64,000 bases of DNA from Phoronis australis. Lineage: Eukaryota; Phoronida; Phoronidae. The stretch covers positions 700,701 to 764,700 of the forward strand of contig NMRA01000087.1 in the NCBI GenBank assembly GCA_002633005.1, in the 5' to 3' direction. The notes under the pieces are model-generated. The model was not told the DNA's origin and made no database searches. It worked only from the letters and a program-made list of their open reading frames with translations. Both the position numbers and the translations under genes were made by a program. This document shows positions 1 through 13,569 of this stretch, piece by piece (position 1 is the first letter of the stretch; each line of letters begins with the position of its first letter).

Positions 1-3000
1 AGTAGTCTAAAAGCAGTCAATAGATCCACACTTGCAATATAATACAAATAATACCGAATAAAACTTTTATAAATTAGTATATAAAATAAATGATTTTACA
101 AAGTTAACACAAATAGATAAAACAAAAAAGCCAAACCCCAACAAACCACCACCTACCTAACACTCTTATACCAAGTAACTATGGAGGTTAGACGAAACAA
201 AGATCTTAAAGATCGGATTACTTTTGCATTTATAATTACAAACAATATGCCTAAAGGTTTCCTTTGGCCATTTGCTAAACATTGAAGTCATACACAATTA
301 AAGGCAATAATCTAATCTCAGTAGGTTATGATAAATATTAACAGCTTGAGGTGAAGTCAAAACACTAAACAAGCAAAAGCCGGCTAAAGCTTCTTTGATA
401 ATCAACAAGAAAAATAACATAAAAGACTTGGATAATGTTCGATGTGCACACTGCATCAAGGTTTCTGTTAATTCTAACACATGAATAATCCTGGTTGTAG
501 GTTGGTCAGTCTCGGGATAAAAGCAAAAAAACACTATACCTTGCAAAATGTAATGAATAGAGTGAAACTTAATTTAAAGCTACAGCCCTATGCATGCCTA
601 AAATCAGACGATATAATGGGTTTTCCTTTCAATAACAGAGAGTTTATGGCAGACAGAAAGTCAATCTAGGAATGAATTTTTATGACACACAGATGCCTTG
701 CGTAATCGTAATGCCCGACAGAAAGTCTATTCTATGTAAAAATGCATGACACATACATACAGCGTAATGAGTTATTTCATTGTCGGATCCTACGGTTTTA
801 CGCAATGCATGTCTTTTTAGCTTTAGAGATAACATGTTAAGTGGAATGTAACAAACTGTACAATACACCTCTAAACCGCACCACGTAGAGTCAATCTGGA
901 AGACAGGGACCTCTTCACAAATGCCACTTCTGGGGGTGTTCAGCAGTAGTACAAGGTTTTTCATCAAAGATATTTACTCCCTACCGTATTCTGCATTCAA
1001 GACCACATAGATTTTTGTTGGCCAACATTATCCTACCACTGGGTAATTTGACTAAAACTTACTCCCAGTATTTAGTACCTTGGTAAAAAGGGCTTCATTC
1101 AGCATTCCATCAATGCGTATTAAAAGATGTCAGTACCCCCAGTAGCAATAGTAAATCATAAAACACCTTCAGTAGGTATGGTGGATGGGAAAGGACATCA
1201 TAGTTATTCCGTAATTCCATAAAGTTAAATTCATCTCACAATGTGCCAACTTAAAAAATGTACTACTTTCGCTCAAAGGTTAAAATCCGTACATTGAGCG
1301 CCTGAGTTACAAGTCCAGGGCTCAAGCGACAAGCCGAGCACTAAACTAATTATAAGTCAAGCGTTAGAAAAAGTTTTATGTCCTTTACCAGCCACCACAC
1401 ACATGAAACATCGCTGCAGGATTAAAAACTAGCTAGAAGCCAAAGCCCAAGATGTGTTTTCAGTTGATTAATTGAGTTTTACAATAACCCATCAGGAAAT
1501 TCAGGTTACAAACTGAAATTTGAAAACTAATATAGCTGTTAACCAATTCTGAAGATGACTGGTCAAAAATATAACAAAATTACACCCAAAAGAGAAAGAA
1601 CTTACTAATAAACACACAAGTGTATAAAAAAACTGGTTTTTGTCTCCGACCAACAGCATGAAAATAATGCCAGAGGTATTTTTTCAACAATCTGATGAGG
1701 CCACTGCAGTATAAACAAAGCTATTTCAAAAACTTTTAAGATGCACTGATTCAGTAAGTCTGTGAATCATAAGTACCAAGCCACAATCATTTCATAAGCA
1801 GTATACTAGCTTACAAGCCCTAATGACGTTTTAAGTACATTTCAACCATGCAATATTGCAACTACCATCTGCAACACACAACTACATGCAAAGCACTCGA
1901 GCAGTTTCTACTTAGTTTGCACTTAGGAAGTCAATCTTCGTGGAAAGTTAAATGTATTATTCACACAAGCATAAAATTTTACTTTACTTTTCATTGATAC
2001 GCACAACATCTCCTTAAACACATTGGCTATGAGCTCAATATGCTTCAATTACATGGCAAATCTTTATCGGCCATTTTCAGGCATTTTGATTTTCCATGCT
2101 TTAAGCAGTTTTGAACAAGGAGTTCGATTCACATGAAATTGTGCATATTTATTTTATGGTCTTTGGACAAGGGAATCGAGACTCAAATCTTTGATTTTCT
2201 GGCAAACAACAGAGATATCAGCCATCAAAACCAATGACTTGGAACATTGGGGGACTTTGAAGAATGATATTTCTGTTGCTTGAGGGTAAATCCAAAATGT
2301 GAGACACAGTTCCCCTGAGTATTGGCAGGAATACATAGTGTACACAGTAACTCAGAACCCCCAACAGTTTACCGTAAACTCGCAGGTTAATGCCCCATGC
2401 CCGGGTAATCGCCCCCNCCCCCCCCCCCCAGGTCTCAGGGTTTCCCCTTTTCAGCGCACATGGTGTTAACCTGTGAGTTTATGGTAGGTTCTTTTAGAAA
2501 TTCATGCTCAAAGCAAAAAAATGACATTTTTTTAAAATGACAGTCACGCGATCATAAATGACTGCAATGTTTGTTTTAATGCGGAAATTGAAGTATTTCA
2601 ATCATCGAGGATACAGAAAATATTCACATCTTTGTCAGTTGAAAGTGGACAGTTAAAAAATTATTCTATGCAATATGAAAGAAGTTCACGAAGGTTGACA
2701 ATTACCATAAGATCTTTGTATTAATTGCCAAAAACAAATTCAGCTAAAGCTAGTGTTTTGTGAAATACTAATTTACAGGCAGGTACAACAATAACTGTGA
2801 TACTCTACTTCATTCAGCAAACCTTGTGTGAAGCAGCAAACTTTCCCAGGGTCTCACTTTACAAAGAGGTTTCACCCTCAAAACTGCACAGAAAACCATG
2901 AGCGGCCATGCTTGCTTCAACAGGAACTTGCTAAACTTTAGACGAATGTTCAAACTTTTTCTACAAAGTTTGTTAAAAATGTCTTACTTTACGACACTTC

Positions 3001-3429
3001 TCAATCCACTACCAATGCAAAATGAGTATAAACATCATCAAGGTTTCCAACTCTGCTCCACTTCCTAGACAGCAGCTGAATGCCCACAACTACCTTACTC
3101 CTTCGAATAATGAGTCAGAGGATATTACCTCACATTCTAAATCCAGGTCAGTGCAACATCTGGATTAAGGGGTATCTAAGATAATACCAAGTGATGAAAA
3201 CATCCTACCAGAGGCAATATCACAAGTGGCTACCTCCCTTTGAATTACCCAGACCAGGTGGCAACACAATGCCAAAATACCTGAGAAGAAAAAACTGAGC
3301 CTTCTGAGATGATGCCCAAGGAGACAATATACCTGTCTACAAACGTCTTCAAAAATACACCCCCCCTTTTCCCGATGGAGAACAGTAGCCATGGCTTCTT
3401 CGTGGGCATTATTCATTGGAATGTTACTC
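1..3429 (-). other. 3' UTR and downstream flank of RASSF
   Basis: This stretch follows the RASSF stop codon on the minus strand. I find no convincing coding exon on either strand; all open frames are short and have no recognisable motif. A minus-strand AATAAA lies at 2148-2153 and could end the transcript, which would give a 3' UTR of about 1.3 kb, but this is inference. The region also holds a small inverted-repeat element (2370-2486) around a C-rich tract with one N at 2417. Confidence 0.4.
2370..2486. repeat. Small inverted-repeat (MITE-like) element
   Basis: The 21-base arms 2370-2390 and 2466-2486 are inverted copies of one another with two mismatches. They enclose a C-rich centre interrupted by an N at 2417. 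The size (about 117 bp) and layout fit a miniature inverted-repeat element or a stable hairpin. No target duplication was identified. Confidence 0.5.
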
Positions 3430-5548
3430 TCATGCTGTTGAGGTTCTCCTCATCTGCACCTCATCCATCCTTTTCTTCAGAGCATCGCGGAAAGCGGAAT
3501 ACCTAACAGAACATATAATTAATGAGGAAATACACATCAAATGCATCAGAAAAAGCACGAAATATTTTTTCTCAGAATTGAGTCTTTTTTAAAGGAGAAA
3601 GACAGAGAAGTGCTATCTATAATAGCCACCATTTTGGTGACAGAGATTTTCCTGCTAAAGCCATACTTTCTGTCAAAAACAAAAGTTTTGATCCAAGTCA
3701 CTCATGAATATGAAATTAGCCTTTTCTTGTTCTGGACTCAGTTAAGAAGTTATCTCCGGGGTCGGAACGGACTGACAGTGTGTTATTTCATCAGACTAAG
3801 CTCATAAATTTCAAGTCACACCATGACCTATAATTTCATGATCCTGGTCTGAATAAATAACAAACTAACAGTTCTTTCCAAGCCTGGAAATCACACCTGT
3901 TTTGACCATGGACTACAGTACATGGACCGCCAACTCCGTATATTTTCAATGGATGAAATCTGTGATCTTACGCACAAGCTGCGACATCGCTATTCACTAG
4001 CGACACATAGCAAGTTTTACTTCCGGTCAGTCTGCTAATCTGTTGTGTGGTCGGGTGATAAAAGTACTCACGATACCAACAGTTCTATTATTGGAAGACT
4101 TTGAACAGCGTTTCAATGCTGAAATTGTTTTTGTTTTGTACTGGACAGTGAAAAAGATGCGAAAATTTCCCATCACAATACTCTGAAATGAGACCTCAGT
4201 GAGGTCACTACAAAGTTAAAATCACTATTTAAAGTTATTCAGTGACCAATGGAAGACTTTGTGTGCAATAATTCATTTGCAAGTAAAGACTATCCACTGT
4301 GCTTGCCCAAACTTTGACTTTGACTGACGTTTTAACATAAGCTCATGAACAGACAAGCACACATCACCTCAACAGAAGGCAATATGTACTTTTTGCCGAT
4401 TTAACGTAAATGCTAAATTTTTTTCAACTGTTGTGGTAAATTTGGCATATTTTACTAACTCTGAAATGTATTTTGAATCTTTTTATTTGATTTTTTCGTT
4501 GTGACACCGTGAGCAAGTCACACAAAGCAGACACTGTGTCTGACTGGCGCAGTGTCTACTGTATTAGTTTTAGCAAGTGATTCTGTCATCTTTGATGCAG
4601 TCAACAGCTAATTACTAGGTAAGGGGCTAGCACTGAAAATCTTGCATCTCAGCTATTGACAAGCAAACACAATTAAAAGTGAGGTAATATAGCTAACTTA
4701 GACCGATTGATCTTTCCAAACTTGTTCACTATTTTATTAATTTCAGGATCTTTTTACTGAAAAGGTTCAAAATATCTTTTATGGCAAATTAAATATACCA
4801 AACTGACCAAAATGTATTCAAAAAGGTAACAGTCCCTTTTAAGACACGCACCAAAATCAGTGCCATCCAACTCACACCTGGACGTCCACAATCAAGAGAA
4901 AAGCACCCATTCTTACTTGGATTTTATCTTTTCAATGGCATCCTCTTCATCTCGAACATACTTCTCAAGAAACGCCGATAACAAGGCGTTGGGTAAATTG
5001 ACAAAATCAGCGATCTGAAGACGAAAGGATGTTAACTTGTGATTTACTTTCTGACAACTTCACAATAAACCCAATGCACAGCCTAATTTCTGTTGAAATG
5101 TCTGAAAATATGCAGCCATCACTTAAAGGATAGAGTAGAATATTACATAGGCATTTGTCCCTACACATCAAGACATCAATACACTGCTTACTATGTGATA
5201 TATATCATATTTACTAGTCATCTCAATAATCGAGTTGCCAAAATCTCACTGACAAAAACTGAAATGCCATCATCTAAAGTTCAGTTCGACATTTAACAAT
5301 TACCGATTTTTTTAGATTAATTAGAAAGTTTGCATTATACTGTAAGAGCATCTATGGAGCTTTAGGGTGCTTAAACACTACATAAACTAGTCAATACATT
5401 AATTGACTCACCTCCGGGGGTACGTCTGTTATTGTTTTCCGATCCGCGTCGTGTTCCATAAGAAACAATTTCCTGTGACACACTTCCTCAGGTCCCAGTA
5501 GCACTCGCTCTATTAGAGGTAAATCAATATCCTTCATTTTTGTAAGAG
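3430..5548 (-). other. RASSF: RASSF exons 8-10: end of RA domain and SARAH helix
   Basis: Exon 8 (5412-5548) encodes [16 protein letters not shown] and LFLMEHD, the last part of the RA domain. Exon 9 (4917-5014) and exon 10 (3430-3502) encode a charged amphipathic helix ([19 protein letters not shown], then [13 protein letters not shown]) ending at the stop 3430-3432. This fits a SARAH domain, the Hippo-kinase binding helix. The 1.4-kb intron 3503-4916 has no other recognisable feature. Confidence 0.92.
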
Positions 5549-8500
5549 CTGGAAAGATGAGAGAGAAATGGTTATAACAACAAAACTTTCAGAACGAAGA
5601 CAAAATATCGCTAATTTCTTCCAGTCGAAAACTCGTAACAACACTCAGGTCTTCATGAAGTCTTAGAGCAAATTTTGCAAAAAATGAAACCTTCCAAAGA
5701 GATATTTGTAACCAAACATTGGTGGGGCACAAAGCAGTAACCTCGTGACAACAGGGAGTCCAGATAAAACCCATAGACCAGATAGAATTCGCAGTCGTGC
5801 AAACACTAAAGAGTAGTCAGGCTTCACAATCAAATGCCTGTTGGCTAAAAATCAATTCTGACATGAATTTCATCAGGACTATAAAATTTCTGATAAACTT
5901 GGAAAAGTGTAATTTATCAGGCAAAAATGGCACCTTACCTCCGGCTTCGTCTACTAAAAAGAGTGAGAACTCTTGAGGTGAATTCCTTATTTTGAACTTT
6001 TCGAGGATGATGGTGATGACGGGTAGTACTGACTGAAGACTAGTGACAGTGACTGACATTACAGCACCAAAAGCTGGTGTGAAGACACAGGTCTGAAAAG
6101 AAAAACGGCAAGAAAATGATTTACTACGAGACAAATTCATTCATAGATGAGCCATCATAAAATTGTTTTTTATTTTCTTCAACTTTGTATACAGGTCAAG
6201 CAGAAGTAGAAGTAGAAGTCGACATAGTACAATGCAGCAACTTTACTCTATTGTGGATTCCAGTCTCTGTTTTTGCTTTGGCCTCTATGATGGGTTTATG
6301 GCTTTGATGAAATCCGAAACAAGAATTTTCACAGACTTCTGTTGACTAAGTCCAAACTTCAGTGAAGCCAATGTCTACATGGCTTATTTCCCACATTATT
6401 TACAAGCTTACTGCCAAAATCCTAGCGACAACTTGAATTGGCACTTGTGTGGTCTCCCCAAACTGACAAACTACTAGCTTAATATATCCCTGTTGACAGC
6501 TATCAGTTTGTTAGAGGGCGATATCATAATTTCAAATGCCACAAATGCACCCTGACATCTCCAGCAGAAAACCTGCCATATTAAGCTGGTTACGTACATT
6601 GCTATCGTAGAGATGACCGTTTATCGAGTATCGTTTCCTTATCCTTCTATCTGCCTTGAAGCCAACAGTACTGAATTTGTTCTTCCGCCTTAAGACTACT
6701 GTTGACGTGTCCACTTTGATCTTGTCCGACTCTCCCAGGCTGTTGCGTCGTTTGGACTCTTGTCGAGCTGGAGACTCCACCTGAAACAAAAGATGCAATA
6801 CATCGAGATGGTGCACATCAAAACAATATAAACAACTTAAGTCTCAGAAAAAGGTCACGCCAGCGATGTCTTATAAAATTCAAACACATTTAGTACAGCG
6901 TAACATTTAGTTCACGCGTTTGGTTTTTAAAACAAGCTGTGTCAATTTACCACACACATTTTATTCATTCATAGATCGTCGATTCATTTTCAAAAAAATA
7001 CATTACCATGGATAGCCTCACAAGTGCTCTGCATTTTTTCCACGAGGTCTCTCCCTACACTCAAGTTTACACTGATCATAAAAAGACTATTGGTGCAATG
7101 CTCATTGTGGATTAGCTAGAGATGAAAAGATTCAGTGTAAAATTCCACAAAGTGTCCCACAACCACCAACTCCCTCACCCAAAGACTTAGCATTACTATT
7201 TAGCAAACCTTGGTATCAGTCTTCAAGCTGGTCTAAACATTAAGTGATGGTCAACAAGGGCTGCAGATGATTATCTTCAGTCAAAGATTGTCAATCCGGC
7301 AGCATTTATTTATTAATAAACTAAAACGTCGTTTCTCATCCGTAAAACATCACAGCCTTTCTATGACCAGTCACTCACCACAGGTGATAGTGTTTGACTG
7401 GCTAGTGCTGGGTCTATTTCGTTCTCCATAGCGCGGATGTAACTCTTCCTGAAGCTCAGTTGTGGTACAGGCACATTGTCATTCTGCTGTAGTTTGATGG
7501 CTTTCTTCACCCCCCAGCACACACGCAGCAGGCCCTGGATGTAGTACTCACCATCCTCCTAAAAAATATACATAGTGTAACAAAGTCGCCCCTGTATGTG
7601 AAGCCGCAGCCATATGAGTTAGGCACATGCAGCTAGATTAGAAACATTTACATATGTGTAAAACCGAAGAGCAAGCTTAGTAACATGTGAGTTGAGTACC
7701 TTATCACCGTAGATGATTTAAGATTAATAAATCAATTGAAAAGTATTTGCCAATGACTCTCACAAATTAGGTCTAGCTTAAGTGGCAAAACGGAGCGAAT
7801 CCTTCCATTGATGCTATCAATGAGCACCATTCGGTCTAGTTTCATCAGGTTAGCTAAGAACACTCTAACTCCGCACATTTAAAAAGGAAACAGTAGCTTT
7901 CAAGGAAGCATTGAACGTGGCTTTAACAATGGATAGCAACAAAAAATATGCAAGTCATCAAGGAACACCTTTGCATGCCTTTAAGTGGAACTTATGCGTC
8001 TGTATGTGAAGCACTTGAACAAACTTTAATCATCAATTATTTCAAGCATGGCCCTACTGTAACAGAGACAACAGCCATTTTTGATGTTGTACTTTTTTTT
8101 TCCATATTTTTATTTTGCTCTAGCATGATAATTACAAGTCAAATCAAACAATATACTATACATCGTTTACAAAAAATAACATTAAATCATTGATGTTGTA
8201 CTTATTGGAATTCAGATCCCTGGTTATCTTGGAGGGACATATTTCCTATAGTTTTTATTGTCCATGCAATGACAGAAAGTGACGCACATGGCACAGCGAA
8301 AGGCCCGCAACTTAGCTCTGTATTCACATCCACAGAGCGAACACAATATTAAACTCACTAGTATTCATTTGTGTTTTGGTCAATTATGTCTCGCTCAATT
8401 AAGTTAAATGGAAAATGTCTCTCCACGATAACCAAGACTCTGTACTTTCAGCAAATGTAATGGTTACTTTCTCCCATAAATATGGGCGTATACAGTCAAA

Positions 8501-11500
8501 GAACAGTGTTTTGTCACCTCAACAGAACAAGAGCAACGCAGAGCGTTGAAATGCGCCCACAATTGCACCGTATACGGTATCCTTCTAGGGTTGTTTATTG
8601 GTACCATAAAGTGGCCAGTAGAGGGCATATATGTAGTATGTTGTACTTTGCAAAATGGAAAGGGATGGTCATTGTCTCCTCAATAGGCTAGGNNNNNNNN
8701 NNNNNNNNNNNNNNNNNNNNNNNNNNNNNNNNNNNNNNNNNNNNNNNNNNNNNNNNNNNNNNNNNNNNNNNNNNNNNNNNNNNNNNNNNNNNNNNNNNNN
8801 NNNNNNNNNNNNNNNNNNNNNNNNNNNNNNNNNNNNNNNNNNNNNNNNNNNNNNNNNNNNNNNNNNNNNNNNNNNNNNNNNNNNNNNNNNNNNNNNNNNN
8901 NNNNNNNNNNNNNNNNNNNNNNNNNNNNNNNNNNNNNNNNNNNNNNNNNNNNNNNNNNNNNNNNNNNNNNAAATCCGTTCAGGACTTTTGAAGATACAAA
9001 GGTAAGCGTAAAAAACTAAAATTGCCACTAGGGGGCACACCGGTAGTCGGATCCGTCCGAAAGTTCGCACATGCCGTCCCATTCATGAATGGAACATATG
9101 TGCCAAATTTCATGAACATATGTCAAAGGGTTTTGGAGATAGAGCAGCGGACGCCGGACGCCAGACGACGGACGCCGCCCGTACGGACGGACGGACGGAC
9201 GGAGATGACGGCATAATGCGTCCACATATAAATATGTGGGTGCATAAAAATGTATTGCCTTCAAAGCACTTACCCCAAATATATTTAAAACCTTGCTTGC
9301 TGACGACTCTCTGTAGAACTCATTGTATTCTTTAAACCGCACAATAAACTCATCACTAAAATACAGAAGAATGGCACTGACAGTCTATAAATATCCATAC
9401 AGACGGGCAGCACCAATACAATTCAACAGGTGGAAGACACAAGCACTTGGGTGACAAAAAATGATACAAAGTTAAGTTCACTGCCACACTGAAATGAAAT
9501 AAAGTAGACTTATAGAACAACTGACATGTCCTCATATTCTGGGTAATGCTCTTATTCTAGTAAGGAGAGGAAAGACATTGAGGGATTGTACAAGAGATCA
9601 CAAAACCCCGATCATGTAACCCTGCGTCTCACTGTTTAAATGTACCGGTATGCCAGTTTTGTAAAGAAACTCCTTTTGCAGACCACAGCGCACGAAAAAC
9701 ATAAAGGGTGGCAAAAAACTGTATTAACGATTTTAAATCACAAATCACGCTATCATTATTAGATTATACTACAGTAAATTAAAGTTGAATGTCATTCTAT
9801 ATAGCTTTCACTTTAAATGTACTTTGAACTTTTAACCAAAGACCTGCAGTGATTAAAAACATTGCTATGTCTAAGAATTGGTCGACAAATCCAATAAAAA
9901 ATCACCAATTTTCCAACACCTGCGTTGACTTGTTGACTTTGTGTATAGTCTTCTTAGTAACAGAAAGTAAGTCCCCAATTCGATTTTCAGTTTCTAGCTA
10001 GCTAAACAAGCTAAACAGCTTTAAATAAGTACAGCTTTTAGTAAATAATTCATTAAATAAATGACCAATTTATGATCTAATAAATAAATAGATTTATTGA
10101 GTGAATACGGTTCACTTCACTTACTGAACAGCTGTCTACAGATTTCTGAGGTTTCAAATCGCACGCTAAAATCCTTTGTCAACATAATGATAGCATGACA
10201 AGCACAAAATTCAGGAAGTAACTCAACTAGCCATCCTCAGTCACTGATAGTGAAATAATCAAACAATTGCGACACTTACCTGCCCCCTGTGATATTACTT
10301 CGCTGGACATTAGACACAGCCCCCTGTCTCATCAGTGTAGGACCAAACAGCCTATTGTAGCAAGGTACATGGCAGTAGGGAAGCCCTTTGTGCTGAAGAA
10401 CAAAAGATAAAGTCACACAGAGCAGATAATAATGCCAATGACATTGGGCCAAACTGGGTCCATTGCACTAATCACCTGATTAAGGCTCAAGAGGATCCCT
10501 CGCCATCCGGTTCTTCTTGAGCAGTCTTCTAATCTTCAATTTTTTTCAGGAAATTAAGAAAGTTATTGACCCTGCACAATCTGCTCAATAAGTTATATGT
10601 CAATATTTATAAAGGTAAGCCTTTACAGTTAGTATTTTAGAACAAAGAACATATGTCAATTCAAATGTTGCCAGGAGTCTAACTTAGCGCCTAGCCCCTC
10701 TACGTCATCTTCCCGAGTAAGATGGAGATCAATCTCAATGAAAAGGGGTGTGATGATCAGAGCTGTCAAAAATTGAACAGTTACGATGTTATTAATGAAA
10801 AATAGTGTTCAACAACAAGTCCTTTTTTCAGCTTATAACATGCTCTTTGCAGGATGAGTAAAAAGTTGTGTAATGCTGACATAACATGTTTAAAAGCTGT
10901 CATAAGCTTCCATGGGGTAGACTTGTCACCTACTTCCACAATCCAAGTTCTATTCTTGCCTTTGTTAAAATATAGTCAGGCTCGTAATTAGAAATTGTGT
11001 ATCTCTTATGCCTAGGAAAAGTGATAATGACAGTATACACTTGCAGTGGAGTGAGCTGAAAAACTTTAGCTGACTGACGGCACAAACATAATAAAATACT
11101 GAGCATACATGAAAGCTCAAACAGAACATTGTCAACAAGATTCGGACAAATACAAACCTCGGCGTGTTGACCTTTAGTGAGCACTTTGTTGCATGCTTCA
11201 CATCTCAAACATTCCCTGTGCCAATCTTTACCCACAGAAAATATTCTCTCAGCTGAAAGATATTTTTGTGCTCAGTCTCGATTTCGTTACATGTTTTACC
11301 ATACCTAACAATACATTTTCATCTCTAGGTTCAGTTACATTGTAGTACAGTGGTGGATCTGCGTGAGGTTCAGGATTTAAAAACTTCTTCGCCACCATAT
11401 CATATCAGGATGCCAATGGCGTCAGTTACTATAGTAACACCCCTGGTCCCATCATTCAGCAAAAATACAGATTGCTTTGAAGCAACGCTGGGCTGTGATT

Positions 11501-13250
11501 AAATCTTTTCAGTAAATACAATTGAAACTTTCCCCCAATTTGAGTTTCTCTGAGCAGGATTTGTTCATTATGTTCTATAGCAACACCATTTCACATGAAA
11601 GACAGAACAAAAATTAATAGTCAAAGAAATTCATCAAAAGGAAACATGAGCTCATACCTTTTCCCATGAAAGTTGTTTTGGCCAAACTATGGATTTGCCA
11701 TGACACCAGTCTATTCAAGTTATCTATGTACTACCAAATCACTATCATGACAATGTCTCTTTCTTGAATGTTCAGAAAATTTCACGATCTATTAGCCAAT
11801 GAAAATCATGTTGGAAAGTTTTACTTAGCTCACCCATTTCAAGCTCCGCCTCAGAGAATGACGAGACAAAAACATCAAATAATGCACTTGGTTTGAATCA
11901 AATGTTACAACGTTACAATGCACTCCTATGAAAGAGATCAGCAGGAAGTGTTCATTCAGGGGGGGTACTAGATTATATTTCTGATGGAGTTGCAGCTCTG
12001 AAAAATCAGGATACCAATCCATTTAGAATGTAGGTTAAAAAGGAGAAATGTCTGCAGGGAGCTAACATGAAAAGACATGCTTTAGTATTTTCCCAGAAAT
12101 TCCAACATTTTATCGAGGTTAATTCCATTCCAAGGGATTTTGTCAGAGATGCCAGGTTTCTTTGCCTTTTGCAGCAAAGTTTCGAAAATGTAAATAACAT
12201 CAAAAACCTTAGTGTTCATAGATTTGCATATGCTAAAAAGTTGAACCTTTTTGCAAGGAACTTTGCCAAAAAGACACCCTATCCTATTTATCAGAAAAGC
12301 AAGGCATCCTTCGCTGGGTAAACTCAGGCATTAGCTAGGCATTCTCCCGTTCAGTAACTTTACCAGACATACAATGGTTGTGAGTGTGTGATAAAATCTA
12401 GCTCCTTTGTTAACTGCCCAGCACAGACTTTTGTCTAATATGACAACATGCAGGCCAATTATCTAGGCAGGCTTATTACCAATCAAATGTGAATACAGTC
12501 AAACCCAGAGCAAAGTGGTACGTTCGGAGATAATAGATTGTCATAACTTCGGTTGTAGTTGGGCCATTTTGGTGATTAAAAAACTAAACATGATCAGCAT
12601 TTGACGCGAAATTCAGAAATGCTATTGGTTTGTGTTCAAATATATTATGACTTAACTTTTATTTTTAACAGTACAGCCCAGTCAGGCTAGACACAATCTT
12701 ATAGGAGATTAAAGCAATTAAGGAACAAATGAGAGCTAGTACTCCAACCATAAATTCCAGAATGGAGTTAATCATTCGTGTAAGATACTGGCTACAGCAG
12801 TCATCCTCCCAACTTGTTGATGGGCTATACAATCGAACAAGTTGGGCTCAACGGGAAAACGCCGTAATAGGTCGGGAGAAGAGCAACCTTGTAAGGAGCA
12901 CGTCTCGTACACCTCTTCTATAAAGTACCCCCAAGGTGTCCTAGGGTTTCACTATCGCTGAACAAACACACCAATAATTTGGCATCCTGCATTGTGTGTA
13001 GTAAAATGATACGCAGTTATCATGTTCAGCATCTCACATCACGCCGTCACAGCGTAATCAGTTCACTGCGATAGGAAACCGAAATGCTTGGCCCACTGTA
13101 ATCGCTCCAAAACACTCGACATAGCTACGTAACAAAGTTTAACAAGAAGCGTGTTACACAACATTGTAGTAGGATTGGTGTACGAGATCATTGACAAAAG
13201 TTCTCACCAAAGTAGACTGGTTTTTTACACTTATGACACACGAAAGACAT
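3430..13250 (-). CDS. RASSF: LIM-RASSF: Ras-association tumour-suppressor protein with N-terminal LIM domain (10 exons, complete)
   Basis: RASSF proteins are Ras-effector scaffolds whose SARAH helix binds the Hippo kinases MST1/2. The ten coding exons, in transcript order, are 13208-13250, 11158-11252, 10280-10392, 9274-9355, 7379-7558, 6598-6780, 5939-6092, 5412-5548, 4917-5014 and 3430-3502. They total 1158 nt, all phases agree, and they give 385 residues. Residues 5-57 form a LIM zinc domain with ligands C5, C8, H26, C29, C32, C35, C53 and C57. A conserved segment DEFIV...GLL..CWG follows, then a basic linker, the RA domain beginning near SINGHLYD (about 223-330), and a SARAH helix (about 335-385). 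The RA and linker resemble vertebrate RASSF2/4/6, which lack LIM. Drosophila Rassf is known to have LIM-RA-SARAH. The start codon is 13250 because it opens the first LIM knuckle. Expression control is not visible. Confidence 0.95.
8693..8970. other. Assembly gap (278 N)
   Basis: The run of N lies inside the RASSF intron between exons 4 and 5. Flanking sequence on both sides contains the phrases AGTAGAGGGCA (8620s) and ACTAGGGGGCA (9030s), which suggests a dispersed repeat that could not be assembled. All RASSF exons join in frame around it, so no coding exon needs to be hidden here. Confidence 0.97.
9149..9203. repeat. GC-rich GACGCC-type and (ACGG)n simple repeat
   Basis: A degenerate series of GGACGCC-like units runs into perfect ACGG units at about 9183-9203. 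It is embedded in the repeat-like sequence right of the assembly gap, inside a RASSF intron. Confidence 0.75.
10280..13250 (-). other. RASSF: RASSF exons 1-3: LIM domain
   Basis: Exon 1 (13208-13250) carries the ATG and the first CxxC ([11 protein letters not shown]). Exon 2 (11158-11252) carries KDWHREC and two more CxxC units. Exon 3 (10280-10392) carries [15 protein letters not shown], which closes the second zinc knuckle. Donors are GTGAGA, GTTTGT and GTAAGT. The exon pattern and residues resemble CRIP-type LIM domains. The introns 11253-13207 and 10393-11157 show no other gene. Confidence 0.93.
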
Positions 13251-13569
13251 AACGATACCACCCAACAGGAAATGTTACTGTTTACTTCACTCAATGTATA
13301 CTTGAATATTCGTTCGAATCACAAAGTAGTTTAAAAAAAGAGACAATAGAATGCCATCTTTTGCAGTAAATTGTACATAATACATTCCATGTTGTGCAGA
13401 ATTCGCTTGCCGTAAGCTTTAAACAGGAAGAACGCTTCTGAAGACACAAACTACAAAACTGTAGAAATGTGTATTCTAACGCGTTTTAAACAACGCATAT
13501 TGTGCTGACATCTGGCGGATAGCAGACGTTCAGAAAGCCAAACATTATTTTTGACAACGAGAAAAATAT

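Larger units (their letters stand above)
5939..9355 (-). other. RASSF: RASSF exons 4-7: conserved pre-RA segment, linker and RA domain start
   Basis: Exon 4 (9274-9355) encodes [14 protein letters not shown], followed by exon 5 (7379-7558) with a [16 protein letters not shown] segment. This matches the region before the RA domain in vertebrate RASSF2. Exon 6 (6598-6780) is a Ser/Arg-rich linker ending in [10 protein letters not shown]. Exon 7 (5939-6092) continues the RA fold with VFTPAFGAV and [10 protein letters not shown]. Introns: 9356-10279 nothing recognised; 7559-9273 holds the assembly gap and repeats; 6781-7378 and 6093-6597 nothing recognised. Confidence 0.92.

Noticed and set aside
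1261-1330. Possible tRNA-like phrase GGTTAAAATCC
   Set aside because: No acceptor stem or A box at the right spacing; no tRNA could be supported anywhere in the window by eye.
8655-9082. Open frames of 116 and 137 codons crossing the N run
   Set aside because: They are open only because the gap contains no stop codons.
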